Positions 28,275 to 38,702 are shown, counted from the stretch's first letter. The stretch is 64,000 nt of DNA from Planctomycetota bacterium (GCA_016709875.1 JADJLZ010000018.1:62001-126000); one strand, 5' to 3'. Numbers and translations are program-made. The notes: a model not told the origin generated them from the letters alone.

Positions 28275-30620
28275 TTGAGCCACGAACGCGACAAGCCCGA
28301 CACGCCCAACCCCGCCCTGCCGCGGGTCGAGGAGCGTCTGCGCGCCCTCGGCGGGCGGCTCTCGCGCCTCTTGTGGATGCACGGTCTCTCGACCGTGTTC
28401 GGCGCGGCGGCGCTGTGGATGCTCGTCACCTTCGCGCTCGACTGGTGGCTGCACGTGCCGCTGGGAGTGCGCTGGATGCACCTCCTCGCGCTGATCGGCG
28501 TCTGTGGATTCCTGTTCTGGCGCGGCGTCGTCCGGCCGCTGCGCGCGCGGCCCGATCGCTCGGGCCTCGCGGTGCTCTTCGAACGCTCGCGCCCGGAGCT
28601 GCGCCAGCTGCTCGTCTCCGCCGTCGAACTCGCGGACGAACCGGCCGACGAGGCGCAGCGCAGCGCGCGGCGCGCGATCTGGAGCGAGGCCGAGGCGCTC
28701 GCGCCGACGCTCGTGCCCGCGCGCGCCCTGGATGCGCGCGGCCCGCGCCGGCGGGTGTACCTCGGCGCGGCGGCTGTCGGCTGCCTGGGCCTGGTGTTCG
28801 CCTGGCAGCCCGAAGCGGCCAGCATTTACCTCGAGCGCCTGTTCGGCGGCTCCACGCCCTGGCCGCAGCGCACGCACCTCGCGCTCGAGGTGCCCTCCGC
28901 GGATCCCGCGCACCCCGAAGCGCTGGTGCGCGAGGACGGCGAGCTGCACGTGCGCCTGCCCAAGGGCGCCGACCTGCCGATCATCGTGCACGCGCACGGC
29001 GCCGTGCCCGAAGAGGTCACGCTGCACCTCTCGAACGGCAGCGAGATCGTGGTCAGCTCCTCGGGCGGCGACAGCTTCCGCACCTTCGTGCGCGCGCTGA
29101 CCGAGGACTTCTCGCTCACCGCCCGCGGCGGCGACGACGACGACGAGGAGCCGCGGCTGTTCGTGCAGGTCCTCGAGCCGCCCGACGTGCTCGGCATCGC
29201 GGTGCGCGTCGAGCCGCCGGCCTACAGCGGCCTGCCGGTGCAGGAGGGCTTCGAGCCCGAGGTCGAGGTGCTCGCCGGCTCGAAGGTCTCGGTCGCGCTG
29301 CTGCCCAAGCCCGCCGACGCGCGCGGCAGCGTGCAGCTGCTGCCCGAGGACCGCAGCCTGGAGCTCGCGCCCGTGCCCTACCCCGCCGCGAACCCGGGCG
29401 AGAAATCGACACAGATGGGTCTGGGCTTCGAGCTCACCGCCGACAAGAGCCTGCGCTACCGCCTGCGCCTGCTCGACGCGAACGGACTCTCGAACCCCGA
29501 GCCGGGCCTGTACTCGATCACCGTTGTCGCCGACCGGCCACCCGAGGTCGAGCTGCTCTCGCCCTCGCGCGGCGATGTCGACACGGTGCCCGGCGGCTGG
29601 ATCGCGCTGCGCGTGCGCATCGAGGACGACTTCGGCATCTCGCGCGTGTGGTGGAGCGCCAACCCCGCCGGCGGCGACGAGGCCGCCGCGCCCGAGCACG
29701 AGATCGTCTGGCGCGCGCTCGCCCCCGAGGAGCTGCACGGCGAGCCGCAGAAGAACGCTCGCGTGCGCGTGCACGGCTTCGCCCGCGCGCGCCTGACCGT
29801 GCCCGACCTCGCCGGTTCGGGCGACGTCGTCGAGGGCGCGCAGTTCCGCCTGGGTCTCTTCGCGCAAGACGACTGCCATCCCGCGCCGCACCAGGGCCGC
29901 TCCTTCCCGATCCAGGTGCGCGTCGTGTCGCTGGACGAGTTCCTGCGCCGCGTGCAGGACCGCCTCGGCCGCGCGCAGCTCTCGACGCGCTCGCTGACCG
30001 AGCTCGCTCGCGACAAGCTGCACGCCACGCAGGAGCTCGCGACGCTGCTCGCGAGCGATGCGCCGGAGCTCAAGGACGGCGCGCGCGAGATCGCGGCACT
30101 CTCGACCGGTCTGCGGCGCGTGCAGGGCGACGCGCGCTCGCTCGGCCGCGAACTCGTCGCGCTGGTCGAGGCCGTGCTCTACGCGCGCCTGGACGAACGC
30201 TCGCAGGGCGCGCTGGAGGAGATCGACAAGAGCCTCTCGGAGTCCACCGCGCGCGGCTTCGATCCCGCTCCGTGGCGCGAGCTCGCCGGCCGCCGCCGCC
30301 GCGGCGAGATCTCGGCCGACACGCTGGCCGCCAAGCTGGTCGAGGTCGCCGGGCTCTCGTTGGATGTGAGCGAGGACGACTCGCGCGAGGCCTCCGCAGC
30401 CTGTGCACAGGCGCAGGAGTCGGATTCTCTCGAAAAGATGCATGCGGCCCTCGCCCGTGCGGTCGATTCCCAGAGTGCTGCCGTCGCGAAGCTCGAGCGC
30501 CTGTCGGAACTGCTCTCCGAGTGGGACAATTTCCAGTCCGTGCTCAACCTGACGCGCGACATCCTGAGCGGCCAGAAGAACTTGAACGAACGGACCAGCA
30601 AGTACGCGAAGGAACACTGA
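28275..30620 (+). CDS. DUF4175-like membrane protein
   Basis: 781 residues, TTG start at 28275. Two or three transmembrane helices in the first 180 residues (MHGLSTVFGAAALWMLVTFAL; MHLLALIGVCGFLFW; VYLGAAAVGCLGLVFAW) enclose a cytoplasmic stretch, and the large extracytoplasmic part holds Ig-like beta domains (LEVPSADPAHPEALVREDGELHVRLP; PPEVELLSPSRGDVDTVPGG). The last 200 residues are helical and run toward a coiled coil. This matches the N-terminal half of DUF4175 proteins; the low-complexity C-terminal half of that family seems to be supplied by the next gene, one base downstream. Likely an envelope scaffold in the MoxR system. Confidence 0.75.
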   Translation: MSHERDKPDTPNPALPRVEERLRALGGRLSRLLWMHGLSTVFGAAALWMLVTFALDWWLHVPLGVRWMHLLALIGVCGFLFWRGVVRPLRARPDRSGLAVLFERSRPELRQLLVSAVELADEPADEAQRSARRAIWSEAEALAPTLVPARALDARGPRRRVYLGAAAVGCLGLVFAWQPEAASIYLERLFGGSTPWPQRTHLALEVPSADPAHPEALVREDGELHVRLPKGADLPIIVHAHGAVPEEVTLHLSNGSEIVVSSSGGDSFRTFVRALTEDFSLTARGGDDDDEEPRLFVQVLEPPDVLGIAVRVEPPAYSGLPVQEGFEPEVEVLAGSKVSVALLPKPADARGSVQLLPEDRSLELAPVPYPAANPGEKSTQMGLGFELTADKSLRYRLRLLDANGLSNPEPGLYSITVVADRPPEVELLSPSRGDVDTVPGGWIALRVRIEDDFGISRVWWSANPAGGDEAAAPEHEIVWRALAPEELHGEPQKNARVRVHGFARARLTVPDLAGSGDVVEGAQFRLGLFAQDDCHPAPHQGRSFPIQVRVVSLDEFLRRVQDRLGRAQLSTRSLTELARDKLHATQELATLLASDAPELKDGAREIAALSTGLRRVQGDARSLGRELVALVEAVLYARLDERSQGALEEIDKSLSESTARGFDPAPWRELAGRRRRGEISADTLAAKLVEVAGLSLDVSEDDSREASAACAQAQESDSLEKMHAALARAVDSQSAAVAKLERLSELLSEWDNFQSVLNLTRDILSGQKNLNERTSKYAKEH

Positions 30621-30621
30621 G

Positions 30622-33477
30622 ATGAAGATCGCCGCCGGCCTCTTGCTCCTCGTCTGCGCAGCCACGTTCGCGCCGCGGGCCACGGCACAAGCTCAGGGCG
30701 AGTCGCGCACGCAAGCCTCGCTGGCGGACGACCAGGCGCTGCTCTTGCGCCAGCTCAAGCGCCTGCGCTCGACGATGGAGCTGCTCGCGCAGCGCTTCGA
30801 CGGCGAAGGCCGCAAGCACGCCGCCGAGCTCCTGCGCCAGGGACTGAAGCATCTCGACGAGCGCCGGCCCGAGTTCGGCGACAAGACGCTCGAGGAGCTG
30901 ATGAACTCCTCGCAGCAGAACATCGAATCGGGCATGAGCGTGCAGTCGCTCGAGACGCAGCAGCGCGTGATCGAGGGCCTCGACAAGCTCTACCGCATCC
31001 TGACCGACCGCATGGGCCTGGAGGACCTGCAGAAGTCGCTCGAGAACCTGCAGAAGATCCGCTCGGACCTCAAGGCGCTCTCGGCGCGCGAGCAGAAGCT
31101 CAACGAGGAAGCGAAGAAGCTCGAAGAGCAGCAGCTCACGGCCGAGCAGAAGGCGCTGGCCCAGACGATCGCGGCCGCGGAGCAGCAGCAGCGCGCCCTG
31201 CGCAGCGAGACCGAACGCCAGGGCCGCGAACAGCGCGACCTGGACCTCGAGGCGCTGCGCGGCGAACTCGCCAAGCTCGTGCAGGACCAGGCGGTCGACG
31301 CGGCCGTGGCGAAGAGCTGGTCGCCCAAGGACAACGCCGAGCTCGACAAGGCCGGCGCGCCGCTGCGCGCAGCGCTCGAGTCGGCCACGCACGCCGAGCG
31401 CCTCGCGCGCGCCGCGAGCGAGCTGCGCACGGCCGCGGCCGAGCTGCGCGATCCCGCCGCGCACGTGCCCGACACGCAGAAGGAGCTCGACGCCGCCGCG
31501 CGGCGCGAGGAGCGCGCGCAGGGCACCACCGGCGATCCCGCAGCCGCGAAGACGGCGCAGGCGCTGCGCGCGGGCGCGGACGAGCTCGCCAAGACGGCCG
31601 ACCAGCAGGGCGCGCGCGACGCCGCCGCGAAGTCGCTCGAGGAGCGCGCCCAGTCGCTCGAGGCTCTCGCCGCGAGCGAGAGCGCCGCCGCCGAGCGCAG
31701 CCGCGAGGCCGCGCAGGCGCAGCTCCAGCAGACGGCGCAGAGCGCGAGCGGCGCGTCGCAGGCAGCGCAGCGCGCGCAGAAAGCGCTCGAGGCGGCACCC
31801 AAGGAATCCGCCGGCAAGGAACAGGCCGCGCGCGCGAGTCTCGAAACGGCCAAGGCCGAATTCGACGCGGCGCAGGGCGAGCTCTCGGAGCTTGGAACCC
31901 AGCTCGCGCGCAGCGAGAGCGAGCAGGGCGAGCGTACCGCTGCGCTCGGCAAGCAGCTGCCCAACGCCGCTCCCACGGCCGGCGAGGAGGGCCAGCACGC
32001 GAACGAGGCGCTCGAACGCGCGCAGGCGGCGCAGAAGTCCGCCAGCGAGGCCGCGGCCAAGGGCGACGCGAAGGGCGCCTCCGAGAAGGCGGCCGAGGCC
32101 GAAGCGGCGCTGCGCGAGGCGCAGAAGGAGCTCGACGCGCTCGCCGCCGCGCAGGACGCGAAGTCCGCCGGCAACGAGGCGATGCGCGCGCTCAGCGAGC
32201 AGCAGAAGTCGCTCGGCGAGGCGGTGGGCAAGCTGGCCGAGAAGGCCGCGCAGCAGGCCTCGGGCTCGCAACAGTCGCAACAGTCGCAGTCGTCGGAATC
32301 GTCGCCGTCCGCGCAGCAGTCGCAGGCGGCCCAGGCGCAGGCGAAGGCCTCCGCGCAGGAGAGCTCGGCGGCGCTCGAAGAGGCACAGAAGGCGATGCAG
32401 CGCGCCGCGCAGGCGCTCCAGCAGGGCAAGTCCAGCGAGGCGTCGCGCTCGCAGGGCGAGGCGTTGCAGGCACTGCAACAGGCGCAGCGCGCGAGCTCGC
32501 GTCCGAGCGGCGCGCGCACTCCGGAGCAGGAGCAAAAGCAGAAGGAGCTCGGGCAGGAGCAGGAGCAGGTCCGCGAGGAGCTCGCCGCGCTCGCCGAGCG
32601 CAACCGCAAGCGCGAGAACGCGCAGCCCGCGCCCAGCCTCGACCGTGCGCAGCAGAGCGCCAAGAAGGCCAAGCAGTCCTTCGACGAAGGCGACATGGAA
32701 CAGGCGCAGGAAGAGACCGAGCAGACCAAGCGCGACATGGAACAGGCGCAGAAGGAGCTCGGCGAGGAAGAGGACCAGTACCAGCGTCTGCGCCAGGAGG
32801 AACTGCTCTTCCGCATCGCAGAGGAGGTCAAGCAGCTCACCGAGGAGCACAAGCTCCAGATGGACGCGACGCTCGAGGTCGACAAGGCGCGCCCCGCGGG
32901 CGAGAAGCCGACGCACACGCAGCGCCTGCGCCTGAAGAAGATCGCCAAGGCCGAAGCCGCGCTCGGCGGCCGCGCCGGGGAGCTCGAGAAGGCGATCCAG
33001 TCCGAGGAGAGCCTGGTCTTCGCTGAGATCCTCGACCAGGTGAAGTCCGACCTCGTGCGCATCGGCGGCGACATGAGCGAGGAAGGCGATTTCCAGAGCG
33101 GCGAGCGCATCCAGTCGCTGCAGCAGGACGTCGCCGAGTCGCTCGCCTGGCTCGCGGAGGCCCTGCAGCACGAGAAGGAGCGCCGCAAGCAGGAGCCGCA
33201 GCAGGGCGGCCAGCAGCAGGGCGATCAGCAGCAGCGCCCGCGCCTGGTCCCCGACGCGGCCGAGCTCAAGCTGATGAAGCGCCTGGAGCTCGAGATCCAG
33301 GACTCGATCACCAAGTTCACGCGTATGCACCCCGAGGTCGAGGCCGGTGGCGAGATCGATCCGCTGCTGCTCGAGGACCTGCAGCGCCTCGCCTGGCGCC
33401 ACCAGCGCACCAGCGACCTGTTCGAGAAGTTCCGCAAGCGCCTGGGCATCCCCGATCCCGGGAGCGACCACCCCTGA
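30622..33477 (+). CDS. Secreted 951-residue Ala/Gln/Glu-rich coiled-coil protein
   Basis: Signal peptide (MKIAAGLLLLVCAATFAPRATA) followed by almost uninterrupted heptad-like helix from residue 30 to 900, dominated by A, Q, E, K and S. A Q/S-rich stretch of low complexity interrupts it near residues 545-575 (QQSQQSQSSESS), and a further Q-rich break (QQGGQQQGDQQQ) precedes the C-terminal globular bit (LKLMKRLELEIQDSITKF ... FEKFRKRLGIPDPG). That ending resembles the tail region of DUF4175-type low-complexity proteins. The ATG follows the previous stop by one base, so the two are co-translated and may form one complex. A rod-like periplasmic part is expected. Confidence 0.72.
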   Translation: MKIAAGLLLLVCAATFAPRATAQAQGESRTQASLADDQALLLRQLKRLRSTMELLAQRFDGEGRKHAAELLRQGLKHLDERRPEFGDKTLEELMNSSQQNIESGMSVQSLETQQRVIEGLDKLYRILTDRMGLEDLQKSLENLQKIRSDLKALSAREQKLNEEAKKLEEQQLTAEQKALAQTIAAAEQQQRALRSETERQGREQRDLDLEALRGELAKLVQDQAVDAAVAKSWSPKDNAELDKAGAPLRAALESATHAERLARAASELRTAAAELRDPAAHVPDTQKELDAAARREERAQGTTGDPAAAKTAQALRAGADELAKTADQQGARDAAAKSLEERAQSLEALAASESAAAERSREAAQAQLQQTAQSASGASQAAQRAQKALEAAPKESAGKEQAARASLETAKAEFDAAQGELSELGTQLARSESEQGERTAALGKQLPNAAPTAGEEGQHANEALERAQAAQKSASEAAAKGDAKGASEKAAEAEAALREAQKELDALAAAQDAKSAGNEAMRALSEQQKSLGEAVGKLAEKAAQQASGSQQSQQSQSSESSPSAQQSQAAQAQAKASAQESSAALEEAQKAMQRAAQALQQGKSSEASRSQGEALQALQQAQRASSRPSGARTPEQEQKQKELGQEQEQVREELAALAERNRKRENAQPAPSLDRAQQSAKKAKQSFDEGDMEQAQEETEQTKRDMEQAQKELGEEEDQYQRLRQEELLFRIAEEVKQLTEEHKLQMDATLEVDKARPAGEKPTHTQRLRLKKIAKAEAALGGRAGELEKAIQSEESLVFAEILDQVKSDLVRIGGDMSEEGDFQSGERIQSLQQDVAESLAWLAEALQHEKERRKQEPQQGGQQQGDQQQRPRLVPDAAELKLMKRLELEIQDSITKFTRMHPEVEAGGEIDPLLLEDLQRLAWRHQRTSDLFEKFRKRLGIPDPGSDHP

Positions 33478-33557
33478 GGCGCCTCGAGCATCCGGAAACT
33501 TAGAGACAGACCCTGGGCGAAGCCGATGCCTGGGGCGAACATCCAGGCCAACCCGAC

Positions 33558-34449
33558 ATGATCCACCCGCGATTGCACTGCCTCCTCGCCCTGCTGCTCA
33601 CCTCCGGCGCCTCGCTCGCGCAGGATCCGCCCCAGCCTGCCCCCACGCCGCCCGCGCCGCGCGCCCGCGCCGGATCCCGGCGTGAAGACCAAGGTCGAGC
33701 CCAAGCCCGTGATCGACACCGGCGAGGGCCACCCGAAGATCACGCTGCCGGGCTCGAGCGATCCCGACGATCCGCAGCAGCAGATGATCAAGCTCTTCGG
33801 CGAGGTCGAGACGCGCCTGCGCGAGATCGACAAGCTGCTCTCGCAGGCCGCCGCCGGCGAACGCGGAGCGGGCGACGCGAAGAAGCCGCTCGAGCAGTCC
33901 GCCGCGGGCATCGCCAAGCTCGTCAAGGATTCGCAGCAACAGGGCCAGCAGGTCGTCGAGGGCATCGACAAGATCCTCGAGCTCGCACAGCAGCAGCAGG
34001 GCCAGGGCGGAGGCGGCAGCGGCTCCGGCATGTCGAGCTCCGCGGGTGGCAAGGGCCAGTCCTCCGGCCAGGGCCAGAGCGGCACGCAGGGCGACCAGGA
34101 ATCCAAGAGCCCGCTCGACGGTCAGCGCGACACGACCACGCAGCGCGAGAACACGCCCGACAAGCCCGGCTCCGAATCGGGCAAGACGCAGCAGGGCGCC
34201 AAGCCCGATCCCAACGGCAACCCGCGCGACAACAAGAAGGGCAGCGGCGACCCGCGCCAGACGCAAGGCAAGCCGCCGCCTGGATCCGAGACCGAGAAGG
34301 CCGCGCACGGGCCGGACTCGCGCGACAACTGGGGCTACCTGCCCGAGCACGCGCGCGACGTGTTCCGCACGCAGGGCGGCGGCGCGATGCCCGCGCGCTA
34401 CCGCGAGTGGATCGACTCCTACTACAGGAAGCTCAACCAGAAGCCGTGA
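33558..34449 (+). CDS. Secreted Q/G-rich protein with WG-LP/YYRKL tail; signal peptide out of frame
   Basis: ATG 33558 opens a clear signal peptide (HCLLALLLTSGASLAQ) and a proline-rich stretch. The coding sense then moves to another frame, in which residues from PAPDPGVKTKVEPKP to the stop at 34449 make a 255-residue body (that frame alone could start at GTG 33682). The switch is within GCGCCGCGCGCCCGCG (about 33653-33670); two more bases (one CG) or one fewer would join them. The body has a short helix (LFGEVETRLREIDKLLSQ), a G/S/Q-rich linker, then WGYLPEHARDVF and PARYREWIDSYYRKL, the tail of a planctomycete family associated with DUF4175-like genes. Stop overlaps the next GTG start. Confidence 0.62.
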
Positions 34450-35624
34450 AGCGCGCGCGCGCCCTCTGCACGCTCGGCGCGCTCTGCTCCCTCGCGCCGC
34501 TCGCGCTCGCCGAGCGGCCGGATGAACACGGACGCGCCCCACGCGCGAGCGAACTGCAGCGCGACGAGGAGCAGCGCCCGCTCGCGCCGCCACGCAGCGC
34601 GCTCGAACGCGAGGACGAGGCCGCACGCGCCGCCCTCGGCCGCGCGCTCGCCTGGCTCGCCGCGCAGACGCGCGAGAGCGACGGCTCGCTGCCCGTCGCC
34701 GACGCGGACATCGGCGCCAGCGTCGCGGTGACGGCACTCGCGTCGCTGGCCTGGATGGCCGGCGGCAACATCCCCGACCGCGGGCCACAGGGCCACGCGC
34801 TCGGGAACGCGGTGGACTGGCTCGCCGCGCACGCGGACCTCTCGGAGCCGAGCATGCCCTCGGGCTACATCTCGAGTTCGAGCGACCTCGTCTCGCGCAT
34901 GCACGGCCACGGCTTCGCGACGCTCGCACTGGCCGAGGCCTGGTGCATGTCCCCCACGACCGCGCGCGGCAAACGCATCGAGTCGGCGCTCGAGGCCGCG
35001 GTGCACTGCATCGAAAAGAGCCAGGGCATCGAGGGCGGCTGGTGGTACCAGCCGCAGAAGGGCCTGAACCACGAGGGCTCGATCACCATCGCCGCCGTGC
35101 AGGCGCTGCGCGCCGCGCGCAACGCGGGCGTGAAGGTCGACACGCTGGTGATCGCGCGCGCGACCGACTACGTCGCGCGCTCGCAGAAGGACGACGGCTC
35201 CTTCCGCTACGCGCTGGGCGACGAGCACTCCAGCGTCGCGCTGACCGCGGCGGCGCTCTCGACCTTGAACGCGGCCGGCACCTACGACGGCAAGATCCTG
35301 CGCAACGGCTACGACTACCTCGTGCGCGAGCTCGCCGCGCGCGAGAAGGACGGCGTCTGGGGCGCGCAGGCGGCTGATCCCAAGGACGGCCAGCACGTCT
35401 CGTGTCCGTATTACGAGCGGCTGTATCTCGCGCAGGCTTTCTGGCAAGCGCAGGACCGATCGTTGTTCTCGACCTGGTACGGCCGGGAGCGCACGCGCGT
35501 GCTCGCGCTGCAGGACAAGGACGGGAGCTGGACGGACCCGAGATACGGGAAGTGCTACGCGACGGCGATGAACGCGCTCTTCCTGGCGCTGCCGGACGGG
35601 TTGCTGCCGATTTTTCAGCGCTGA
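34446..35624 (+). CDS. Squalene-cyclase/prenyltransferase-like alpha-alpha toroid protein 2
   Basis: 392 residues. GTG start at 34446 overlaps the previous stop (GTGA) and gives a signal peptide (LCTLGALCSLAPLALAE). Toroid repeats are ALAWLAAQTRESDGSLPVAD, CIEKSQGIEGGWWYQP, YVARSQKDDGSFRY and VLALQDKDGSWTDP. It is a paralogue of the protein at 27.1 kb: ALASLAWMAGGNIPDRG aligns with ALSGMAFLAGGHLPGRG, ALRAARNAGVKV with ALRAARNIGIRV, and both end in LPIFQR. No cyclase DxDD motif. Last gene of the operon; a hairpin follows at 35636. Confidence 0.87.
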   Translation: MKRARALCTLGALCSLAPLALAERPDEHGRAPRASELQRDEEQRPLAPPRSALEREDEAARAALGRALAWLAAQTRESDGSLPVADADIGASVAVTALASLAWMAGGNIPDRGPQGHALGNAVDWLAAHADLSEPSMPSGYISSSSDLVSRMHGHGFATLALAEAWCMSPTTARGKRIESALEAAVHCIEKSQGIEGGWWYQPQKGLNHEGSITIAAVQALRAARNAGVKVDTLVIARATDYVARSQKDDGSFRYALGDEHSSVALTAAALSTLNAAGTYDGKILRNGYDYLVRELAAREKDGVWGAQAADPKDGQHVSCPYYERLYLAQAFWQAQDRSLFSTWYGRERTRVLALQDKDGSWTDPRYGKCYATAMNALFLALPDGLLPIFQR

Positions 35625-35635
35625 GCGGGCGGGCG

Positions 35636-35657
35636 GCGCCCTTTCGCAACAGGGCGC
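35636..35657 (+). terminator. Hairpin just after the MoxR operon, possible terminator
   Basis: GCGCCCT (35636-35642) and AGGGCGC (35651-35657) are perfect complements around an 8-base loop, 11 bases after the last operon gene. No U-tract follows, so intrinsic termination is uncertain; it may only mark the transcript end. Confidence 0.35.
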
Positions 35658-35740
35658 AAGTCGCCGGCTGCGCAGGGTACGACTCTCCCCCGCTGCTACG
35701 CTGTGCGGAGTTCGCCCCCCCTCCGCCTTCCGACTCCTCC

Positions 35741-38656
35741 ATGGGCCGAGCCCCCCAACCGCCGTCCCCGTCGGACGAGCCCGCTCCCTCCGTGCTCGAT
35801 CTCGTCGCGAGCCGCCTCGGCGCGGCGCCGCGCGTCGTGCTGCGCGACGAGGACTCGGCCAACACCGCCTCGCCGGTGATCGATCCCTCCTCGAAGGAGA
35901 AGGCCGCGGTGCCGGTCGGCCGCAGCAACTACCAGTTCCTGGGCGAGATCGCGCGCGGCGGCATGGGCGTGATCCTGAAGGGCCACGACACCGATCTCGG
36001 GCGCGACGTCGCGGTCAAGGTGCTCGACCAGCGCCTCGCCGACCGGCCCGAGGTCGTGCAGCGCTTCGTCGAGGAGGCGCAGATCGGCGGCCAGCTCCAG
36101 CACCCGGGCATCGTGCCCGTGTACGAGCTCGGCACGATGAAGGACGAGCGCCCGTTCTTCACGATGAAGCTCGTCAAGGGGCGCACGCTCGCGGTGCTGC
36201 TCTCCGAGCGCGAGTCCCCCGCCGCCAACCGGCAGCGGCTGATCGACATCTTCGAGTCGGTCTGCCAGACGATGGCCTACGCGCACTCGCGCGGCGTGAT
36301 CCACCGCGACCTGAAACCCGCCAACATCATGGTCGGCGCGTTCGGCGAGGTGCAGGTCGTGGACTGGGGGCTCGCCAAGGTGCTCGCGCGCGGCGGCACG
36401 GCCGACGAGAAGCGCGCGCGCGTGGCGCACTCGCAGCTGACGGTGCTCGAGACGGTGCGCTCGGGCTCGAGCAGCGGTTCCGACTCGATGGTGGGCTCGG
36501 TGATGGGCACGCCGGCCTACATGCCGCCCGAACAGGCGGCGGGCCACGTCGACCGGCTCGACGAGCGCTCGGACGTGTTCGCGCTGGGCGCGATCCTGTG
36601 CGAGATCCTGACCGGCTCGCCGCCTTACGTGGGCGAGCGCGACCAGATCATCGCCGCCGCGGCGCAGGCCGAGTGCGAGCCGGCCTTCGAGCGCCTCGAG
36701 AAGTGCGGCGCGGATCCGGAGCTGGTCAAGCTCACGCGGCAGTGCCTGATGCCCGCCGCGGCCGCGCGCCCGGCCAACGGCGGCGTGCTGGCCGAGCGCG
36801 TGCACACCTACTTGATCACGGTCGAACAGCGCGCGCACGCGGCGCAGGCCGAGAGCGCCGCGGCGCTGGTGCGCGTGGAACAGGAGCGCAAGGCGCGCAA
36901 GCTCACCGCCGCGCTGGGTGTCGCGGTCGTCGCGGTGCTGCTCGTCGCGGGCGGCAGCTGGGCCTTCGTGCAGAGCGAGCGCACGGCGCACGAGCGCGAA
37001 CTGGCGGCACAGGCGCGCGAGAAGTCCGAACGCGACGCGAAGCTCGCGGGCGAAGTCGGCGACGCGCTCGGCGAGGCCGCGCTGCACAAGGGCGCGGGCC
37101 GCTGGAACGAGGCGATCCTCGCCGCGCAGCGCGCGCGCGCCCTGGCCGAAGGCGGCGGCGCGGGCGGCGAACTCGCCGCGCGCGTCGGCGCGGTGCTCGC
37201 CGACCTCGAGCAGGGCCGCGACCAGGCCAAGGCGCAGGCCGAGCGCGAGGCCGACAACCAGAAGCTCGTCGCCGAGCTGCTCGAGGCGCGCGAACCGGTC
37301 TGGGACCCGGGCACGGGCGCGAGCGGCGGGACCGAGGCGGCCTACGTGGAGACCTTCCGGCGTCACGGCATCGACCTCGAGGCGGGCAAGCCCGAGGACG
37401 TCGCCGCAGCGTTGAAGGCGCGCGGCTTCGGCTCCGAGATCGCGCTCTTCCTCGACTCGCTGACCGCGATCCGGCGCACGGCGCGCGACGAGGAGGGCAC
37501 CGTGCGCGCGCTCGACATCGCGCACGCGGTCGATCCCGATCCGACGCGCGCCGACCTGCGCGAAGCCCTCGCCGCGGGCGCGCTCGACGTGCTGAACGAA
37601 ATCGTGAAGTCGGGCTTCCAAGACCAGCCGCCGATCACGATCGAGCTGCTCGGCTCGGCGCTCGAGGAGCTGAAGCAGCGCGGCGCCGCGCGCGACGTAT
37701 ACCGCACCGGCATCGACCGCTTCCCGGCCGACTTCTCGCTGCACTACCGGCTCGGGCGCCTGCTGACGCCGCCCGAACTCGACAGCGGGCCGACCGACGA
37801 GATGCGCGAAGCGGTCGAGAACTACCGCGCGGCGCTGGCGCTGCGGCCCGACAGCATCGTCTCGCGCTACTACCTCGGCCGGCTCTACTTCAAGCTCGGC
37901 GAGTTCGATCGCTCGGTCGAGCAGTTCACGATCCTGCTCAAGCAGCGGCCCGACGACGGGGCCTTCCTCTTCCACCTCGGAGTGGGTCGCTACAGCCTGG
38001 GACAGATCCCCGAGGCCGAGGCGATCCTGCGTCCGCTGATCGAGCGCCAGGATCCGGACTGGGTGCACGGCTGGGCGGCGCTCTCCGTCAGCCGCTGCGC
38101 GCTCCTGCGCGGCGACCAGAAGGAGGCCAAGCGCCTTGCGCAGATCGCCGTCGAGTCGAACCCCAACATGGCGCCCTTCCGCGCCGCGCTGTTCGAGGCC
38201 GTGCTCTCGGGCGATTCGGTGGACGACCGCCGGCAGCTCGTCGAGCAGTACCTCGGCGAGTCGAAGGCCGATCCCAACGTGCTCAACAACCTCGCCTGGG
38301 TGCTGACGTCGACGCCCAACGCCAAGATGCGCGACTACGCCGCGGCCGCGCAGCTCGCGCAGCGCGCGGCCGACCTGGGGAACAGCTTCGAGGCCTGGAA
38401 CACGCTCGGCGTCGCGCGCTTCTACACGGGCGACTTCAAGGGCTCGATCGAGGCGCTGCAGCAGTCCGTGCGCCTGCAGGGCGCCGGCCAGGCGATGGAC
38501 TGGATGTTCCTGGCGATGGCCAACGAGAAGCTCGGCAACTCGGGCGAAGCGAAGCTCTGGTACGAGCGCACGACGACCTGGATCGGCACGCAGTCGGGCA
38601 TCGACCCCGAGCTCGCGCGCTTCCTCGTCGACGCCAAGGCGCTCTTCGGGCACTGA
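35741..38656 (+). CDS. Membrane Ser/Thr protein kinase with C-terminal TPR repeats
   Basis: 971 residues. Hanks-type kinase domain at about 64-345: glycine loop GEIARGGMGVILKG, catalytic lysine K93 in AVKVL, HRDLKPANIMV (188-198), DWGLAK in place of DFG (208-213), and MGTPAYMPPEQAAG. A Ser-rich insertion sits between DWG and the APE-like motif. One transmembrane helix at about 388-409 (LGVAVVAVLLVAGGSWAFV) puts the rest outside: an Ala/Glu-rich coiled coil, then TPR-like repeats (LHYRLGRLLTPPEL, SRYYLGRLYFKLGEFDRSVEQF, FLFHLGVGRYSLGQIPEAEAIL). This layout is common in planctomycetes. ATG 35741 has no obvious ribosome site. Substrate unknown; sits right after the MoxR operon. Confidence 0.9.
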   Translation: MGRAPQPPSPSDEPAPSVLDLVASRLGAAPRVVLRDEDSANTASPVIDPSSKEKAAVPVGRSNYQFLGEIARGGMGVILKGHDTDLGRDVAVKVLDQRLADRPEVVQRFVEEAQIGGQLQHPGIVPVYELGTMKDERPFFTMKLVKGRTLAVLLSERESPAANRQRLIDIFESVCQTMAYAHSRGVIHRDLKPANIMVGAFGEVQVVDWGLAKVLARGGTADEKRARVAHSQLTVLETVRSGSSSGSDSMVGSVMGTPAYMPPEQAAGHVDRLDERSDVFALGAILCEILTGSPPYVGERDQIIAAAAQAECEPAFERLEKCGADPELVKLTRQCLMPAAAARPANGGVLAERVHTYLITVEQRAHAAQAESAAALVRVEQERKARKLTAALGVAVVAVLLVAGGSWAFVQSERTAHERELAAQAREKSERDAKLAGEVGDALGEAALHKGAGRWNEAILAAQRARALAEGGGAGGELAARVGAVLADLEQGRDQAKAQAEREADNQKLVAELLEAREPVWDPGTGASGGTEAAYVETFRRHGIDLEAGKPEDVAAALKARGFGSEIALFLDSLTAIRRTARDEEGTVRALDIAHAVDPDPTRADLREALAAGALDVLNEIVKSGFQDQPPITIELLGSALEELKQRGAARDVYRTGIDRFPADFSLHYRLGRLLTPPELDSGPTDEMREAVENYRAALALRPDSIVSRYYLGRLYFKLGEFDRSVEQFTILLKQRPDDGAFLFHLGVGRYSLGQIPEAEAILRPLIERQDPDWVHGWAALSVSRCALLRGDQKEAKRLAQIAVESNPNMAPFRAALFEAVLSGDSVDDRRQLVEQYLGESKADPNVLNNLAWVLTSTPNAKMRDYAAAAQLAQRAADLGNSFEAWNTLGVARFYTGDFKGSIEALQQSVRLQGAGQAMDWMFLAMANEKLGNSGEAKLWYERTTTWIGTQSGIDPELARFLVDAKALFGH

Positions 38657-38702
38657 GACCCCGGCGCGGTCCGCGCAACGCAGCGTGAACATCGGGCGTG
38701 CG

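Noticed and set aside
32260..32350. CAA/CAG-rich repetitive stretch as a tandem repeat or slippage locus
   Set aside because: It is in frame (coding for Gln/Ser) and multiples of three would not break the frame; it is an ordinary low-complexity linker.
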